IMG/VR virus record: IMGVR_UViG_3300017963_000201
Span: 1 to 64,000 of that record
DNA length: 64,000 nucleotides
Reading direction: 5' to 3' (one strand)
Source: a virus
The notes under the pieces are model-generated. The model saw nothing but the letters and a program-made list of their open reading frames with translations, made no database searches and was not told the DNA's origin. Each line of letters begins with the position of its first letter. Within the stretch, counting starts at the first letter, position 1. Made by a program: the position numbers and the translations under genes. Positions 49,628 through 59,481 of this stretch are shown here, piece by piece.

Positions 49628-51283
49628 CTAAGGCTGTCTCTGGGTCCAATCCCTGCTACAATAGTACGGTCTGAAGCATAAGCCTATAAACTCATAATCT
49701 ATACGTCTTAATAGATCTACTACCGTTAGTTTAATCTGAATATACGTAGAAGTTAAAGTAATGACTTCCCCAATCGGGTATGTTACCTCCGTCCAACCAC
49801 TCATCGAACTAAGATCTTCACCTTGTCTGTAATAAATCTTACGTGTAATATTTTCGGAGTATACACGATCCAATACCGATAATTCAACATCCCCTGAAGC
49901 CGAAGCAGTAGCTGTAGTAGTTGCGACCATAAGAAGGGGGGTATGTAAACTTGCATCTTGATCAATATCGTGTACATCTATATTAAAGTCTTCGTTATAA
50001 CGCATATTGCTTAGGAGACAATTCTCAAAACCATTCCACCGCTCAGTAAAGAGATAATAATTTGGGGGTTGGGGCTCATGATGCAAAACCCAGTAAACCG
50101 GAGCTATGTCAGCAACCGAACTCATAACGTTGTTGTAACACTCTCCCGAAGCATTAGTGGACAGAGTAGAAAGACCTAATACGTCTATAGCAATCCCGTA
50201 TTTTTGATCTTCCATACCTAACAGATAATTATCATAATCAACATCGGATACGGATATGATCCACCCATCTTCATAATCTTCGAGCCTTTTGAAAAAACTT
50301 GGGAATAAATTATACCCACCTATGGCATTGTTATATGCCGTCAAAGTCCCCACATTCTGACTAGCATACCACATATCCATAACTCGTTTATTAAACTTTG
50401 TGCCACTTGCAAAATAAGCATACATGGGCCAAAGCTCAGAAAAACGGGTCACAGAGGTTGCCGTTTTTATATAATAGTTGGCCTCCATACTCTTTTCAGC
50501 CAGATCACTATTAACGATACCTCGGCTTTGCATTGCTTTAATAAATGAGGTTTCCCCAGAATAAGGATCTTGTACATTCCAAAAATCGTTATCTATAAGC
50601 TCGTAGTGATAATCTTTCTTTGCTGTCTCTTCGTCAGTAACCTCACTTTGAATTCCCCCAATAGATGGGTATGTATCTTCAGTAGGATTTGCCGTTCCCG
50701 TGTTTACTAATATTGATATATGGTCTGGAGTAAGATCATCGTTTTCCTCATCCATATAAACAATCTGTTCATTGTCTACAGTTGATCCTTCGTTGAAGGC
50801 CCCTCCAGTATACAATGATCCAAGGTTATAATACTTAACATAGTCAGCCGTAACTGTTGTCCCTGCTCCCAAAGTAAACCCTACCGCTGTGACGTAGTAT
50901 CTAGTATTTGGGTATGCCGACAATGCTATATTGTAGAATTCCCCAGATACATTAGTTACAATACACTGCATACAGTTATGGGCTGTTAGGTTATAGACTT
51001 TCAAAGTTGTTATCGAATCAAAGTAGAATCCACGATCACATCGACTAGCAACATTATAAAAAGGAAAAACGTCTGTACAATTTGAAAACTCAAAACCAGT
51101 GCTTTGTGTCTTAGCCTTTAATCTTATGCACTTATTATCTTTTGCTCTAACAGTATCTGCATGTGTAACTTTAATTCCAGTAATAGTGCCCCCATAAATA
51201 TCCGATACTACATTCCCACGGACAGAGGTAGTACGGGACGCTATAACATTCACATTGTCTGGGTAAAAAGTAGGTACTGTCAT
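49628..51283 (-). CDS. Tail/baseplate-associated structural protein
   Basis: 551 residues from ATG 51283. N-terminal 150 residues have beta-helix-like strands (GTITGIKVTHADTVRAKDNK, FEFSNCTDVF, YFDSITTLKVYNLTAHN). Later there is an alpha/beta region with NRRTIxx-like turns and aromatic residues. The exact role is unknown; its position between the tail fibre and beta-helix proteins suggests an adsorption-structure part. No catalytic motif is evident. Confidence 0.6.
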   Translation of the reverse strand: MTVPTFYPDNVNVIASRTTSVRGNVVSDIYGGTITGIKVTHADTVRAKDNKCIRLKAKTQSTGFEFSNCTDVFPFYNVASRCDRGFYFDSITTLKVYNLTAHNCMQCIVTNVSGEFYNIALSAYPNTRYYVTAVGFTLGAGTTVTADYVKYYNLGSLYTGGAFNEGSTVDNEQIVYMDEENDDLTPDHISILVNTGTANPTEDTYPSIGGIQSEVTDEETAKKDYHYELIDNDFWNVQDPYSGETSFIKAMQSRGIVNSDLAEKSMEANYYIKTATSVTRFSELWPMYAYFASGTKFNKRVMDMWYASQNVGTLTAYNNAIGGYNLFPSFFKRLEDYEDGWIISVSDVDYDNYLLGMEDQKYGIAIDVLGLSTLSTNASGECYNNVMSSVADIAPVYWVLHHEPQPPNYYLFTERWNGFENCLLSNMRYNEDFNIDVHDIDQDASLHTPLLMVATTTATASASGDVELSVLDRVYSENITRKIYYRQGEDLSSMSGWTEVTYPIGEVITLTSTYIQIKLTVVDLLRRIDYEFIGLCFRPYYCSRDWTQRQP

Positions 51284-51284
51284 T

Positions 51285-52625
51285 TTATGGCCCATTCAAG
51301 ATAGGGGTTCCAACAACATTCCAAATATAAGGGGCATTCGTTCCACTACTTATCTCTGATTCGTAAGTGGCTCCAACGGCTTTGTGAAAGTCTACATAAC
51401 ACATTGGACTAAAATCCCAGGGTTTTGCGGTTCCATTGTACAAAGCATTTAAATTAGCGTCCGATAATTGACTATTGTAAAAGGCTGCCCAATATAAATG
51501 ACCTTTGAAGTAATTAATGGTCATAGGTGCTTCATCAATAACTTCCCCAGCAAGGTAAACATCAATGCCCGCATTTTGTTGTGGAGGCCAAGGTAAAATT
51601 AAACTAGACTTCTTATCTTGCCCTATTACAGAATTAATCTGATATAAATACTCTTCGTTATTAGCTGCCCCCACATGATTAACTGTCATAGCATACAGAG
51701 TTGTCGTTCCTGCTGGATTAATCAAACTAGTAAGTGGGTAATCAAAATTGTTATTTCCTGTGAATTGGCATAATCTATGCCTAAGATCCCAAACTCTATC
51801 CCCAACAGCAGCACCATAACGTTTATTTGCTAAACAAGAATCCCCAGCGGCATTATCTTTGTTGGCAAGCATAACAATGGAAAAACTGTCTGCGGGTAAC
51901 CAGTCTTGCTCCATACTACCGTTACCAAGAATTAAGTAAGCATCAACCCCATTGAAATACCACCACGAAGCTGTAGGATCAGCTTCGTATGGTTGTATGG
52001 CTGGAGTATTCCCTCCTGGTGTTACATCTCCTGGCACAAACCCGATCTCTATTGGAACAACATCGCAGTTGCTTGTTCCACTCAACTCTAGTACAGAACA
52101 GTCTATAACATCGAATCCAGAAGTCTTTATTCCCCTAAGAGTATCACCACCACAAATAATATCGGAGACACTACAATTTTCTATCCGACCTAAAGATCCA
52201 AAAGCATAGATCCCATAGGCATTACCGCTAGGGACATCAAATCCAGTTACGTTAACGGTATAGCACAGGAATTTATCAACGTCCTCTGCGTATAGCCCGA
52301 TAAAGCTATTATTAGTATTAGATGCCTGTAATATATTTATTCCCTGTACATGAAACCTTGGAGAATTAATTATTGCGATAACAGCCTGATGCTTTTCTGT
52401 TTTGATTGGTTGTATAGTAACCGTATCTTTATTTTCTGCAAAAATAGATCCTTCTAACCCAGAGATTACTAAAGAATCTGTTGGGATATATTTACCGTCA
52501 AGGATTCTTATCTGATCCCCACTTGAAAAGTTGTCAATTGCTTTTTCTAAAGTAGCATAGGGCAGATCTCTAGATCCGTTTCCTGTTGTGTCACTGCCAG
52601 AAGTTGATACCCAAATAATTGTCAT
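51285..52625 (-). CDS. Beta-helix + LamG-type receptor-binding protein
   Basis: 446 residues from ATG 52625, overlapping the previous stop as ATGA. The first 190 residues form a right-handed beta-helix of the DUF1565 kind: IIWVSTSGSDTTGNGSRDLP, YATLEKAI, DGKYIPTDSLVI, and later repeated strands. Residues 220-440 are a concanavalin/LamG-like domain (WYFNGVDAYLILGNGS... SIVMLANKD) for carbohydrate binding. It is a shorter paralog of the next gene. Confidence 0.72.
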   Translation of the reverse strand: MTIIWVSTSGSDTTGNGSRDLPYATLEKAIDNFSSGDQIRILDGKYIPTDSLVISGLEGSIFAENKDTVTIQPIKTEKHQAVIAIINSPRFHVQGINILQASNTNNSFIGLYAEDVDKFLCYTVNVTGFDVPSGNAYGIYAFGSLGRIENCSVSDIICGGDTLRGIKTSGFDVIDCSVLELSGTSNCDVVPIEIGFVPGDVTPGGNTPAIQPYEADPTASWWYFNGVDAYLILGNGSMEQDWLPADSFSIVMLANKDNAAGDSCLANKRYGAAVGDRVWDLRHRLCQFTGNNNFDYPLTSLINPAGTTTLYAMTVNHVGAANNEEYLYQINSVIGQDKKSSLILPWPPQQNAGIDVYLAGEVIDEAPMTINYFKGHLYWAAFYNSQLSDANLNALYNGTAKPWDFSPMCYVDFHKAVGATYESEISSGTNAPYIWNVVGTPILNGP

Positions 52626-54784
52626 CCTGGTATACCGTTGGTCCAATCGTATTGCGTGATTCCACCACTCGAAACAAAATTATAGTTGCCTATCTCAGAC
52701 ACGTAGTTTGCGCCCGCTGCTTTGTCGAAATAGATTGCCATAAGTGGATTCGTGTCTGCTATGCTTACAGCACCGCACCTAAGATTTTCAACTTCTGTGG
52801 GTGTCAAACACCTTTGCCAATACGCAACCCAATAAAAATGCGCCCTGGTGCTTGCACCCGCATGCGCTTTATTGATGCACAGATCGCTCGGCGATCCAAC
52901 GAACACGGGACCGCAAGCATCACTTCTGCTGACGACCGATTTGTTATAGTATAAATGCATTTCGTTGTTCAGGGCACCGCCATTATAGTGATATGTTCCA
53001 CACAAAAAACTGATGGGGTGCCAATATCTCGGAGATCCTTGGCAGTTGTACACCGTTATTCCGAGTTCCCCATTCACAGGATCGTAAGCACCTGTATCCG
53101 TCACCCAAAATCGAAAATCAACATGATCAATACTGCCATCATCATATTGCCCCAAAGACCATGAACGTTGCCCTACTCCCGCGCCTCCAGTGTTCCACTT
53201 TGAAAAGAAATGTTTGTATCCCACCGCTGCTGGATTTACAATCGCTGAGAATGCTGCAACAGAAAAATCGTGCCCGTTGTTTGCTGGATTGAAGTCATCA
53301 GCTTGGGCATCAGGCAAAGTATAATCAGTGCCATCAGGTAAATAATGGTTGTGCTGCACCCATTCGCCTCTATGCCTTGCAAGCTCATGATCGGGGTTGC
53401 CAACGATCTGTGTCTTGGTCAATATATATGGCGCAGCAGAACCCGTGCCTATCTCTGTTTGATAATTCATGGCTCCCGTGCTGTTTTCATACTTGGAGAA
53501 GTCAATATACATTTGCGGACTGGCGTTGTATGGCATCACAACGCCATCTTTCAAATTTTCAATCTCTGTATCTGTCAAAGCACGCGGCCAAAAAGCCAAC
53601 CAAAAATACTTTGAATAAAAACACTCATTGCCAGTATTATCAAACGCACCTATCAACAAAGGATAGCTTCTAGTCGATATCAACCACGCTGAATTATTTG
53701 TATACGTATCAGTGTTGATCCAAAACTTCATCAGAGAAGAACCTTGACCAACCGCTGTATATCTCCCACACACGAAAAATAATTTCTCTCTGAATAGATC
53801 GGTGCTAGGACCTGCGACGGTATCACCGAAACCAGCGCGACCAATTTTAAACTTGAAAGCTGGCGAAGTAGAATATTTTTCTATGGCCCACTCTACGCCT
53901 GCACCGCCGAATTGGCGTTTGCCGATCATAGTTTCTGTGTATATCGAACTTCTTAGTTGACAGTTGGGCATGATCACGCCCATCACGGTAAAATCACCAC
54001 CCCATTCTGCTGGAGAAAAATCAGACATCACAGGATCGCCAGCAGCGACGGTCAAGTAACCACCACGATTATTTATCGACGGTGCGAACCGATCAAACTG
54101 CCAATAGTAAAAATACGGATCATAATAAGTAGGACCAGGACTAGGACCAGGACTAGGACCAGGGCCAGGTGGTGTATAAGGACCAATCTCTACAGGAACA
54201 ACCGTACAATTCCCTGCCCCACTTAAGTTTCTAACACTACAATCTATAATATCAAGACCCCCAGATGCCCCGCTACTAGCCGTAAAAATACCCTTAAGAT
54301 TATTTCCACCACATACTAAATCTTCTACCTGACATTGTTCAATTCGACCTAAACCACCATGAGCCAAAATTCCATAAACATCACCGCTAGGTGATGTAAA
54401 ATCAGAGATAAAACAAGTAGAGCATAAAAAATTTTCTACATTTTCAGCGTAGATTCCCATTAAGTTATTGTTAGAGTCTATAGCCTGAATTACATTTATA
54501 CCCTGAATAGAAAATCGATTACTAGAAGCAATCTTTATACAAGCTGTGCTTGTAGTTGTTTTTCTTGGTCGGATAGTTGCCCCACCCGGGTTTTCTGAAA
54601 ATAAAGATCCTTCTTTGTTAGAAATTACTAAAGAGTCAGATGGGTAATAAACCCCATCTAATAGTCTAATTTGATCTCCGTTTTCAAAAACAGTTAATGC
54701 CTTATCCAAAGTTGCATAGGGTAAATCTTTACTACCATCCCCTGTTGTATCGCTGCCTGTTGTAGCAACCCAAATAATTTTCAT
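52622..54784 (-). CDS. Beta-helix + two LamG-type domains, receptor-binding protein
   Basis: 720 residues. N-terminus matches the preceding protein strongly (IIWVATTGSDTTGDGSKDLP, YATLDKAL, DGVYYPSDSLVI). Then comes a flexible linker GPGPSPGPSPGP near residue 205, then two LamG-like domains (first VSGDPVMSDFSPAEWGG..., second LPDAQADDFNPANNGHDFSV...). The DNA of the LamG part (about 52622-54170) is visibly GC-richer than the N-terminal part, suggesting that it was acquired by domain exchange. Receptor choice probably depends on these domains. Confidence 0.75.
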   Translation of the reverse strand: MKIIWVATTGSDTTGDGSKDLPYATLDKALTVFENGDQIRLLDGVYYPSDSLVISNKEGSLFSENPGGATIRPRKTTTSTACIKIASSNRFSIQGINVIQAIDSNNNLMGIYAENVENFLCSTCFISDFTSPSGDVYGILAHGGLGRIEQCQVEDLVCGGNNLKGIFTASSGASGGLDIIDCSVRNLSGAGNCTVVPVEIGPYTPPGPGPSPGPSPGPTYYDPYFYYWQFDRFAPSINNRGGYLTVAAGDPVMSDFSPAEWGGDFTVMGVIMPNCQLRSSIYTETMIGKRQFGGAGVEWAIEKYSTSPAFKFKIGRAGFGDTVAGPSTDLFREKLFFVCGRYTAVGQGSSLMKFWINTDTYTNNSAWLISTRSYPLLIGAFDNTGNECFYSKYFWLAFWPRALTDTEIENLKDGVVMPYNASPQMYIDFSKYENSTGAMNYQTEIGTGSAAPYILTKTQIVGNPDHELARHRGEWVQHNHYLPDGTDYTLPDAQADDFNPANNGHDFSVAAFSAIVNPAAVGYKHFFSKWNTGGAGVGQRSWSLGQYDDGSIDHVDFRFWVTDTGAYDPVNGELGITVYNCQGSPRYWHPISFLCGTYHYNGGALNNEMHLYYNKSVVSRSDACGPVFVGSPSDLCINKAHAGASTRAHFYWVAYWQRCLTPTEVENLRCGAVSIADTNPLMAIYFDKAAGANYVSEIGNYNFVSSGGITQYDWTNGIPG

Positions 54785-56196
54785 ATTAACGTGGCACTCC
54801 CATACAGAGCATATTCTTTATTTGATACCGTAATAACCTCACTTACAGGACTTCTTTGTGTACCCGAAGAATCTTGAAGGTAGTAGCTACTCAATACTAC
54901 AGCATCTACCTCTGTAACCGTATAATCGCCATACCCGTTTTGTAAAACAACTATAAGATCTGACTTTTGAATAGCATCACCTAATCGATATGTAGCCATG
55001 AATTGCCCAAGAGCATTCTTAATCCTATTTCTTGTTGTAGGCCCATCGGCATTCGATTTTAATGTTAGAGTAGCATTCAGATAGAGATAAAGGGGTATTG
55101 CTCTTTTTACCAATGGATCCGCCGTAAGAACATTATTCGCATTGAGATCCAAAGTTCCTTGAACTTGCCTTACTAAAGACGCATAGTTATAGGTTACAGT
55201 CATAACCTCCCCTGCCGACATATTAGCAGAATGATCTATAACTATATAATCTTGTGCATAGATACTCCTTCTTAATCCCGTTGTGTTATCTATATAAGCG
55301 CTGTATTGTGAGCTACTCAAAGTACCAACTATTGATCCTACAACCCCTGTGACTGCAATTACTGGTCTTTGGGTAAGGTAATATCTTGTTTGAGCAGGAT
55401 CGTAGGTCATGGTTTCGGTATAGGCAGTAGAAGATGTATTAATTACAAAAACGTCAATCCCAGTAGCCCTTTCAGCATCGGCATCCTCCACACGCACTGG
55501 GTATGCATCAAGAAAACCAGCAGTACGCATATACTCTTGAAGCCCACTAACTGTATTTAGGTCTCTTCCGGTCTTAGCTTTTTTGATTCTTTCGCCCAAA
55601 TCGTCATCGGATTCTGAATCAGAACCACCAGTAGCAGCGGTAAGATTAGTAACCCCAGAAATACCAGATATGGTACTAGACAATTTGGTAATCAGATTTG
55701 AAGCTACGTTACCAATACTTCCAATAGTTGTAGCAATAGCTGTAACCGGAAATTCATAACGATCTCTGTCGTAGTTATAGTACGATTCAAAATCGCTTAA
55801 AGAAAATCGACTTTCAGCAACGGTAGAAAAAACAACAGGCGATACGAAAGAAGTCCCTGCAGTGGTCGCCTGCGTATTTCCGGGTATCACAACATCAGAG
55901 GTCGGTGCTGTAGTGGTATAAAATGTTAAAGTGGCTGCAGCATAGTTTCCAGGTAATCTTTCTAGGTTATAATTTGTAGCCTCTTGATCTAAGTTTGTTC
56001 CAGTTAATTTTGACAGTATACCCAAATCTCTTGCAATAGCTACCTGATCCATTACAGCAGCAATGCCTATGGAATACGGCAACAAAAGAAGATCCTTGGC
56101 CAAACTATTATCACTAGTATCTAAGCTATTGTTGTATGCTTTCAAAAATGCACGGAACTCAGAAAGCAAAGTATCTTTAGATTTAATATCGACCAT
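54781..56196 (-). CDS. Baseplate J-like protein
   Basis: 471 residues. Baseplate wedge protein of P2 gpJ/T4 gp6 type. Starts MVDIKSKDTLLSEFRAFLKAYN; the central GSIGNVASNLITKL and LTAATGGSDSESDDDLGERIKKA is the classic Baseplate_J signature (GNV...L...GTDxExDxxLR.R). The C-terminal part has YRLGDAIQKSDLIVVLQ. It overlaps the next gene by one base. Confidence 0.9.
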   Translation of the reverse strand: MVDIKSKDTLLSEFRAFLKAYNNSLDTSDNSLAKDLLLLPYSIGIAAVMDQVAIARDLGILSKLTGTNLDQEATNYNLERLPGNYAAATLTFYTTTAPTSDVVIPGNTQATTAGTSFVSPVVFSTVAESRFSLSDFESYYNYDRDRYEFPVTAIATTIGSIGNVASNLITKLSSTISGISGVTNLTAATGGSDSESDDDLGERIKKAKTGRDLNTVSGLQEYMRTAGFLDAYPVRVEDADAERATGIDVFVINTSSTAYTETMTYDPAQTRYYLTQRPVIAVTGVVGSIVGTLSSSQYSAYIDNTTGLRRSIYAQDYIVIDHSANMSAGEVMTVTYNYASLVRQVQGTLDLNANNVLTADPLVKRAIPLYLYLNATLTLKSNADGPTTRNRIKNALGQFMATYRLGDAIQKSDLIVVLQNGYGDYTVTEVDAVVLSSYYLQDSSGTQRSPVSEVITVSNKEYALYGSATLI

Positions 56197-56930
56197 TACG
56201 CCCTCAAATTGGATGCCATTAATCTATAGGCGGTTAAGTTGTTTTTATTCCCTAAATGGTCTTCTACTGTAAACTCTACAGTGTATTTTCTAGGATCTGT
56301 TTTACTTTGGGTTACGTAAATATTACTAATTTCCTCGGATAATTCGGATGCCTTAAACAATCTATTATAATTTACGTAAAATGTAATATTCTTATTCCCA
56401 GACATTGCAACTACGTCTTGCCCCATAACTGTTCTTTGGTTCGTAGCATTAGAAGAGGGCCTTATCGAGAATTTATCTAAATAACTTGTCTCAAATGTAT
56501 TTCTAAATACTTTGGTTACCCCATATTCATATAAAGTATCATTGAATAAATTATTATCTATGAATCGCCACTTCACGGGATTCTTAGACACTAAAGCATA
56601 AGTACCTCGGGTTCCTGCTGCTCTACGATAAAAGTTAAAACCATTAAAATTTACATCGGTAGTATTTACTTCCTCAACCTGTACCGATCTGAAATTACGA
56701 AATACAGAAGTTAGTAGGGCTGTAAGGCTCCTTTCAAGATTAACTTTTTCATTAATCATATTTCTGGTAATAGTATCTTCGTTTACTACTGCCCGGATAA
56801 GCTGGCTTACTAATTTCTCAGTCCCATCACATGTTACAAGATCTCCTGTTTCTGATATTTGTAAAGTGCATCGCTGATGCACATCCCCCGGCAAATTAAT
56901 CTTAAAATCTGTTTGTACTGGCGTGGTCAT
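56196..56930 (-). CDS. Baseplate wedge-region protein (gp25-like candidate)
   Basis: 244 residues from ATG 56930, overlapping the previous TGA as ATGA. Begins MTTPVQTDFKINLPGD and then LVTCDGTEKLVSQLIRAVVNE, a pattern seen in phage baseplate assembly (W/gp25-like or DUF2634) proteins near gpJ. The rest is beta-rich with no catalytic motif. Assignment rests on place (just upstream of gpJ) and the short N-terminal pattern. Confidence 0.5.
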   Translation of the reverse strand: MTTPVQTDFKINLPGDVHQRCTLQISETGDLVTCDGTEKLVSQLIRAVVNEDTITRNMINEKVNLERSLTALLTSVFRNFRSVQVEEVNTTDVNFNGFNFYRRAAGTRGTYALVSKNPVKWRFIDNNLFNDTLYEYGVTKVFRNTFETSYLDKFSIRPSSNATNQRTVMGQDVVAMSGNKNITFYVNYNRLFKASELSEEISNIYVTQSKTDPRKYTVEFTVEDHLGNKNNLTAYRLMASNLRA

Positions 56931-57385
56931 TCGATACATTGCTCCAAAGCGTCTTTAATGTTTTGCAAAGCATCAATCATCCTATCTATGTAATCTATCT
57001 CTCTATCCTTAGATTCCATAGCTTCTAAGTATTGCTCGGCTTCGTAATACGCTTCGTATACGGCTCCAAATACGTAATTTTTTACTTGCTTTACAATTTT
57101 TGCAAAATTATTTACAGGAGGACAATCAGAAAAAGGTTTTGTATAACCCAATACTATAGAAAAAGGTGCTTCTACCGGAACTAGTACAAGATCCACGGAT
57201 TCGAGTAATAACTCCAATGCTTGCTGTCTAGCCAAATCCTCTAGGTCAACGTTAGCAAGTTGTATAATGACTTTTATAGCGTATAATTGCGCAACAAGGG
57301 CATCTATGAGCCCTACAATGGTAGCCTTTGTCGGACCAAGTAATTTAGCAAAACCACATATACATTTTTCTAAATCATTTGACAC
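56927..57385 (-). CDS. Hypothetical helical tail-region protein
   Basis: 152 residues, almost all helical, Ala/Val/Leu-rich (TIVGLIDALVAQLYAIKVIIQLA; DYIDRMIDALQNIKDAL). Two cysteines lie near the start. A chaperone or small structural role in the tail is possible. Followed on the other strand by the plus-strand DHH gene. Confidence 0.5.
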   Translation of the reverse strand: MSNDLEKCICGFAKLLGPTKATIVGLIDALVAQLYAIKVIIQLANVDLEDLARQQALELLLESVDLVLVPVEAPFSIVLGYTKPFSDCPPVNNFAKIVKQVKNYVFGAVYEAYYEAEQYLEAMESKDREIDYIDRMIDALQNIKDALEQCIE

Positions 57386-57493
57386 AAAGCACCACCATAT
57401 AAAGTTTCGCGAATCTTAATGTACCATATGGCCAGAATTTTAGTTTAATTATCGTCTGTTTCTTCTTGTATTATGTTTTCAAGGAGGTCATTT

Positions 57494-58438
57494 ATGCCAC
57501 AAAAAAATTACCTAATTACCCATGGCGATCTAGACGGAGTAGGATGCGCTGTACTAGTAAAAGCGCTCCTTCATCAATACTATTGGGATGTATCTTTTGT
57601 TAATTACCAAAACATCGATGACATAGTTTTAGAAAAGATAGAACAACTAAGAAAAAATCCCGACTCATCCCTACTAATAACAGATATCTGCCCTACGGAA
57701 GAAATATGCAAGATAATCGATCAAGCGTATAAGAAAAATTTATCTATTAAAGTAATAGATCACCACAAAACAAGATCTTTTGTCTGTAAGTACCCATGGG
57801 CCATATTTAATACAGAATACTCAGGTACCTTATTAACTTACGCTATGCTTTTAGAGGTACCACCGGATCGGGCATTCCAAGAACAAGAAGAGGCTGTGTA
57901 CTTCTTCCGGTTTGTAAGAGGAATTGATGCATGGGATCGGTGGCAATTAAAAGATCCATACCGAAAGCTTGGAGAAGATCTCAATTCTCTAAGGTATGCC
58001 GTGGGAAACCAAAAGGCCCTTCAGATCTGGATCAATGACGTAGCTGCTCACGAAAAAGAGCCATACCGGACTATATTAGAAAACATTGAGGATGATAAGA
58101 AAAAAGCTATTGCCAAAGGTATAGCAGAAGCGCAAAAGACAGAATACCAAATGGATGGATTAGGAAATACCTATAAATTAATATTTGGATCCGAATTTAC
58201 ATCTGAAGTTGCAAGTGCCATTCTATCTCATAGTGACTTTTCAGATCTTCATTATGTCGCAATCATTAATATTCAATACGATAAATGCGAATTACGCTCT
58301 AAAGAAAATGGTACTGACGTAAGCTATATTGCAAAAACTATGAGGGGTGGGGGTCACCCAACAGCAGCCGGATTTCCTTTAAATGAATTAAGAAAAATAT
58401 ACCGTAGATTAAGTGCTAAACTTCAAGATATTAACTAG
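57494..58438 (+). CDS. DHH-family phosphodiesterase (NrnB/cyclic-nucleotide type)
   Basis: 314 residues from ATG 57494 with AAGGAGG seven bases upstream. ITHGDLDGVGCAVL, SLLITDICP, KVIDHHKTRSF and the late MRGGGHPTAAGFPL are the DHH and DHHA1 motifs; the full catalytic set is present. Family members degrade short oligoribonucleotides (NrnB) or cyclic dinucleotides/cyclic nucleotides. It is the only plus-strand gene in the tail block and has its own TATTAT-type AT-rich leader, so it is expressed separately. It could destroy second messengers of CBASS- or Pycsar-like host defences; that is inference. Confidence 0.88.
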   Translation: MPQKNYLITHGDLDGVGCAVLVKALLHQYYWDVSFVNYQNIDDIVLEKIEQLRKNPDSSLLITDICPTEEICKIIDQAYKKNLSIKVIDHHKTRSFVCKYPWAIFNTEYSGTLLTYAMLLEVPPDRAFQEQEEAVYFFRFVRGIDAWDRWQLKDPYRKLGEDLNSLRYAVGNQKALQIWINDVAAHEKEPYRTILENIEDDKKKAIAKGIAEAQKTEYQMDGLGNTYKLIFGSEFTSEVASAILSHSDFSDLHYVAIINIQYDKCELRSKENGTDVSYIAKTMRGGGHPTAAGFPLNELRKIYRRLSAKLQDIN

Positions 58439-59480
58439 TCATAGTTTTGGCTGACAAAGCAGCACTTCTAGCGCTGTCGTAGGTGCTCACAGCCGTAGCC
58501 AATGTATTAGCAAGTGCTCCAATAGCTTGCACCGCAGCCGTAGTGCTTCCCGGATCAACAGCCCCTGCAGCGGCTGTACCAACCCCCTGAGCAAAGGTAC
58601 TCAATGCACCTAAAAAGGTTGATTCGTAACCTAAATACTCTGTTCCCTTAATTACAGGTTGCGCTGCAGTGAGGCCACCCAACTGAATCATTGTGCCATC
58701 AAACATCACAACCGCAGCCGAAGAAGAAAGCTCTATATTGCCCGCTTCGTCGATTTTCAAAGCTGCATTTGTAACCCCTGCAATTGCCGTTTCCAAAATC
58801 GCTCTTAGTCTACCACCCCAACTTCCTGTCTCGGGTATAGCATTCGCATCGACTACATAACCCAGATGAAGCCTTGCTATTCTAAGCAGCGACAACGATA
58901 CGTCAATAAGTCCCTCTACCGCAGGTATTGTAGGACCTAAATCACTAGGGACAGCATATAAACTTCCATTTGTCGCATAGCGATAAACAGATCCAAAAGC
59001 TACGTTGGCACCATTCCCCATTAATCTTAAAGCCATACCAGCCAAGCGTAAAAACCTCTTCTGTTTAATGTACTTTAGCCCATCATTCATCCCGTTCATT
59101 AAAGAGAAATCACCACTGGGGGCTATACTCATCCAAACCCTCTTTACTAGATTACCAAACCATATGCCCCCTTCGGCAACTAATCTGGCTTGTATGGGCT
59201 CTCCCGTACTTGGATCGACAACATTGCCCCTTTCTAACTTTTTAGAGTACCCAAACTGGACAACACCCACACAATAAGCTTGCTCATCTGCAGCTATTAT
59301 TAAGCAATGATCGCCGGTTTTAGGGAACGAATAGTTACCCGGAGGTGCAACAACGCGGACATTATTTCGACCGCGATCTGTGCCCATATAATTAACATCT
59401 ACTGTTCTGTTAGACTCGTCAGTGGCTTTTATCGTTCCTAACAAAACTCTAGGGTATTGTGTTTCTCCTGGTCTTGGCAT
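58431..59480 (-). CDS. Baseplate spike/OB-fold protein (gp5/gpV-like candidate)
   Basis: 349 residues. N-terminal 100 residues: PRVLLGTIKATDESNRTVDV and GNYSFPKTGDHCLIIAADEQAYCVGVV resemble an OB-fold domain of gpV/gp5-type spike proteins. The later region has LSSSAAVVMFDGT and a low-complexity Ala/Thr tail. It likely forms or stabilises the central spike. It lies directly upstream of the hub-like gene and its stop overlaps the end of the DHH gene. Confidence 0.65.
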   Translation of the reverse strand: MPRPGETQYPRVLLGTIKATDESNRTVDVNYMGTDRGRNNVRVVAPPGNYSFPKTGDHCLIIAADEQAYCVGVVQFGYSKKLERGNVVDPSTGEPIQARLVAEGGIWFGNLVKRVWMSIAPSGDFSLMNGMNDGLKYIKQKRFLRLAGMALRLMGNGANVAFGSVYRYATNGSLYAVPSDLGPTIPAVEGLIDVSLSLLRIARLHLGYVVDANAIPETGSWGGRLRAILETAIAGVTNAALKIDEAGNIELSSSAAVVMFDGTMIQLGGLTAAQPVIKGTEYLGYESTFLGALSTFAQGVGTAAAGAVDPGSTTAAVQAIGALANTLATAVSTYDSARSAALSAKTMTS

Positions 59481-59481
59481 A

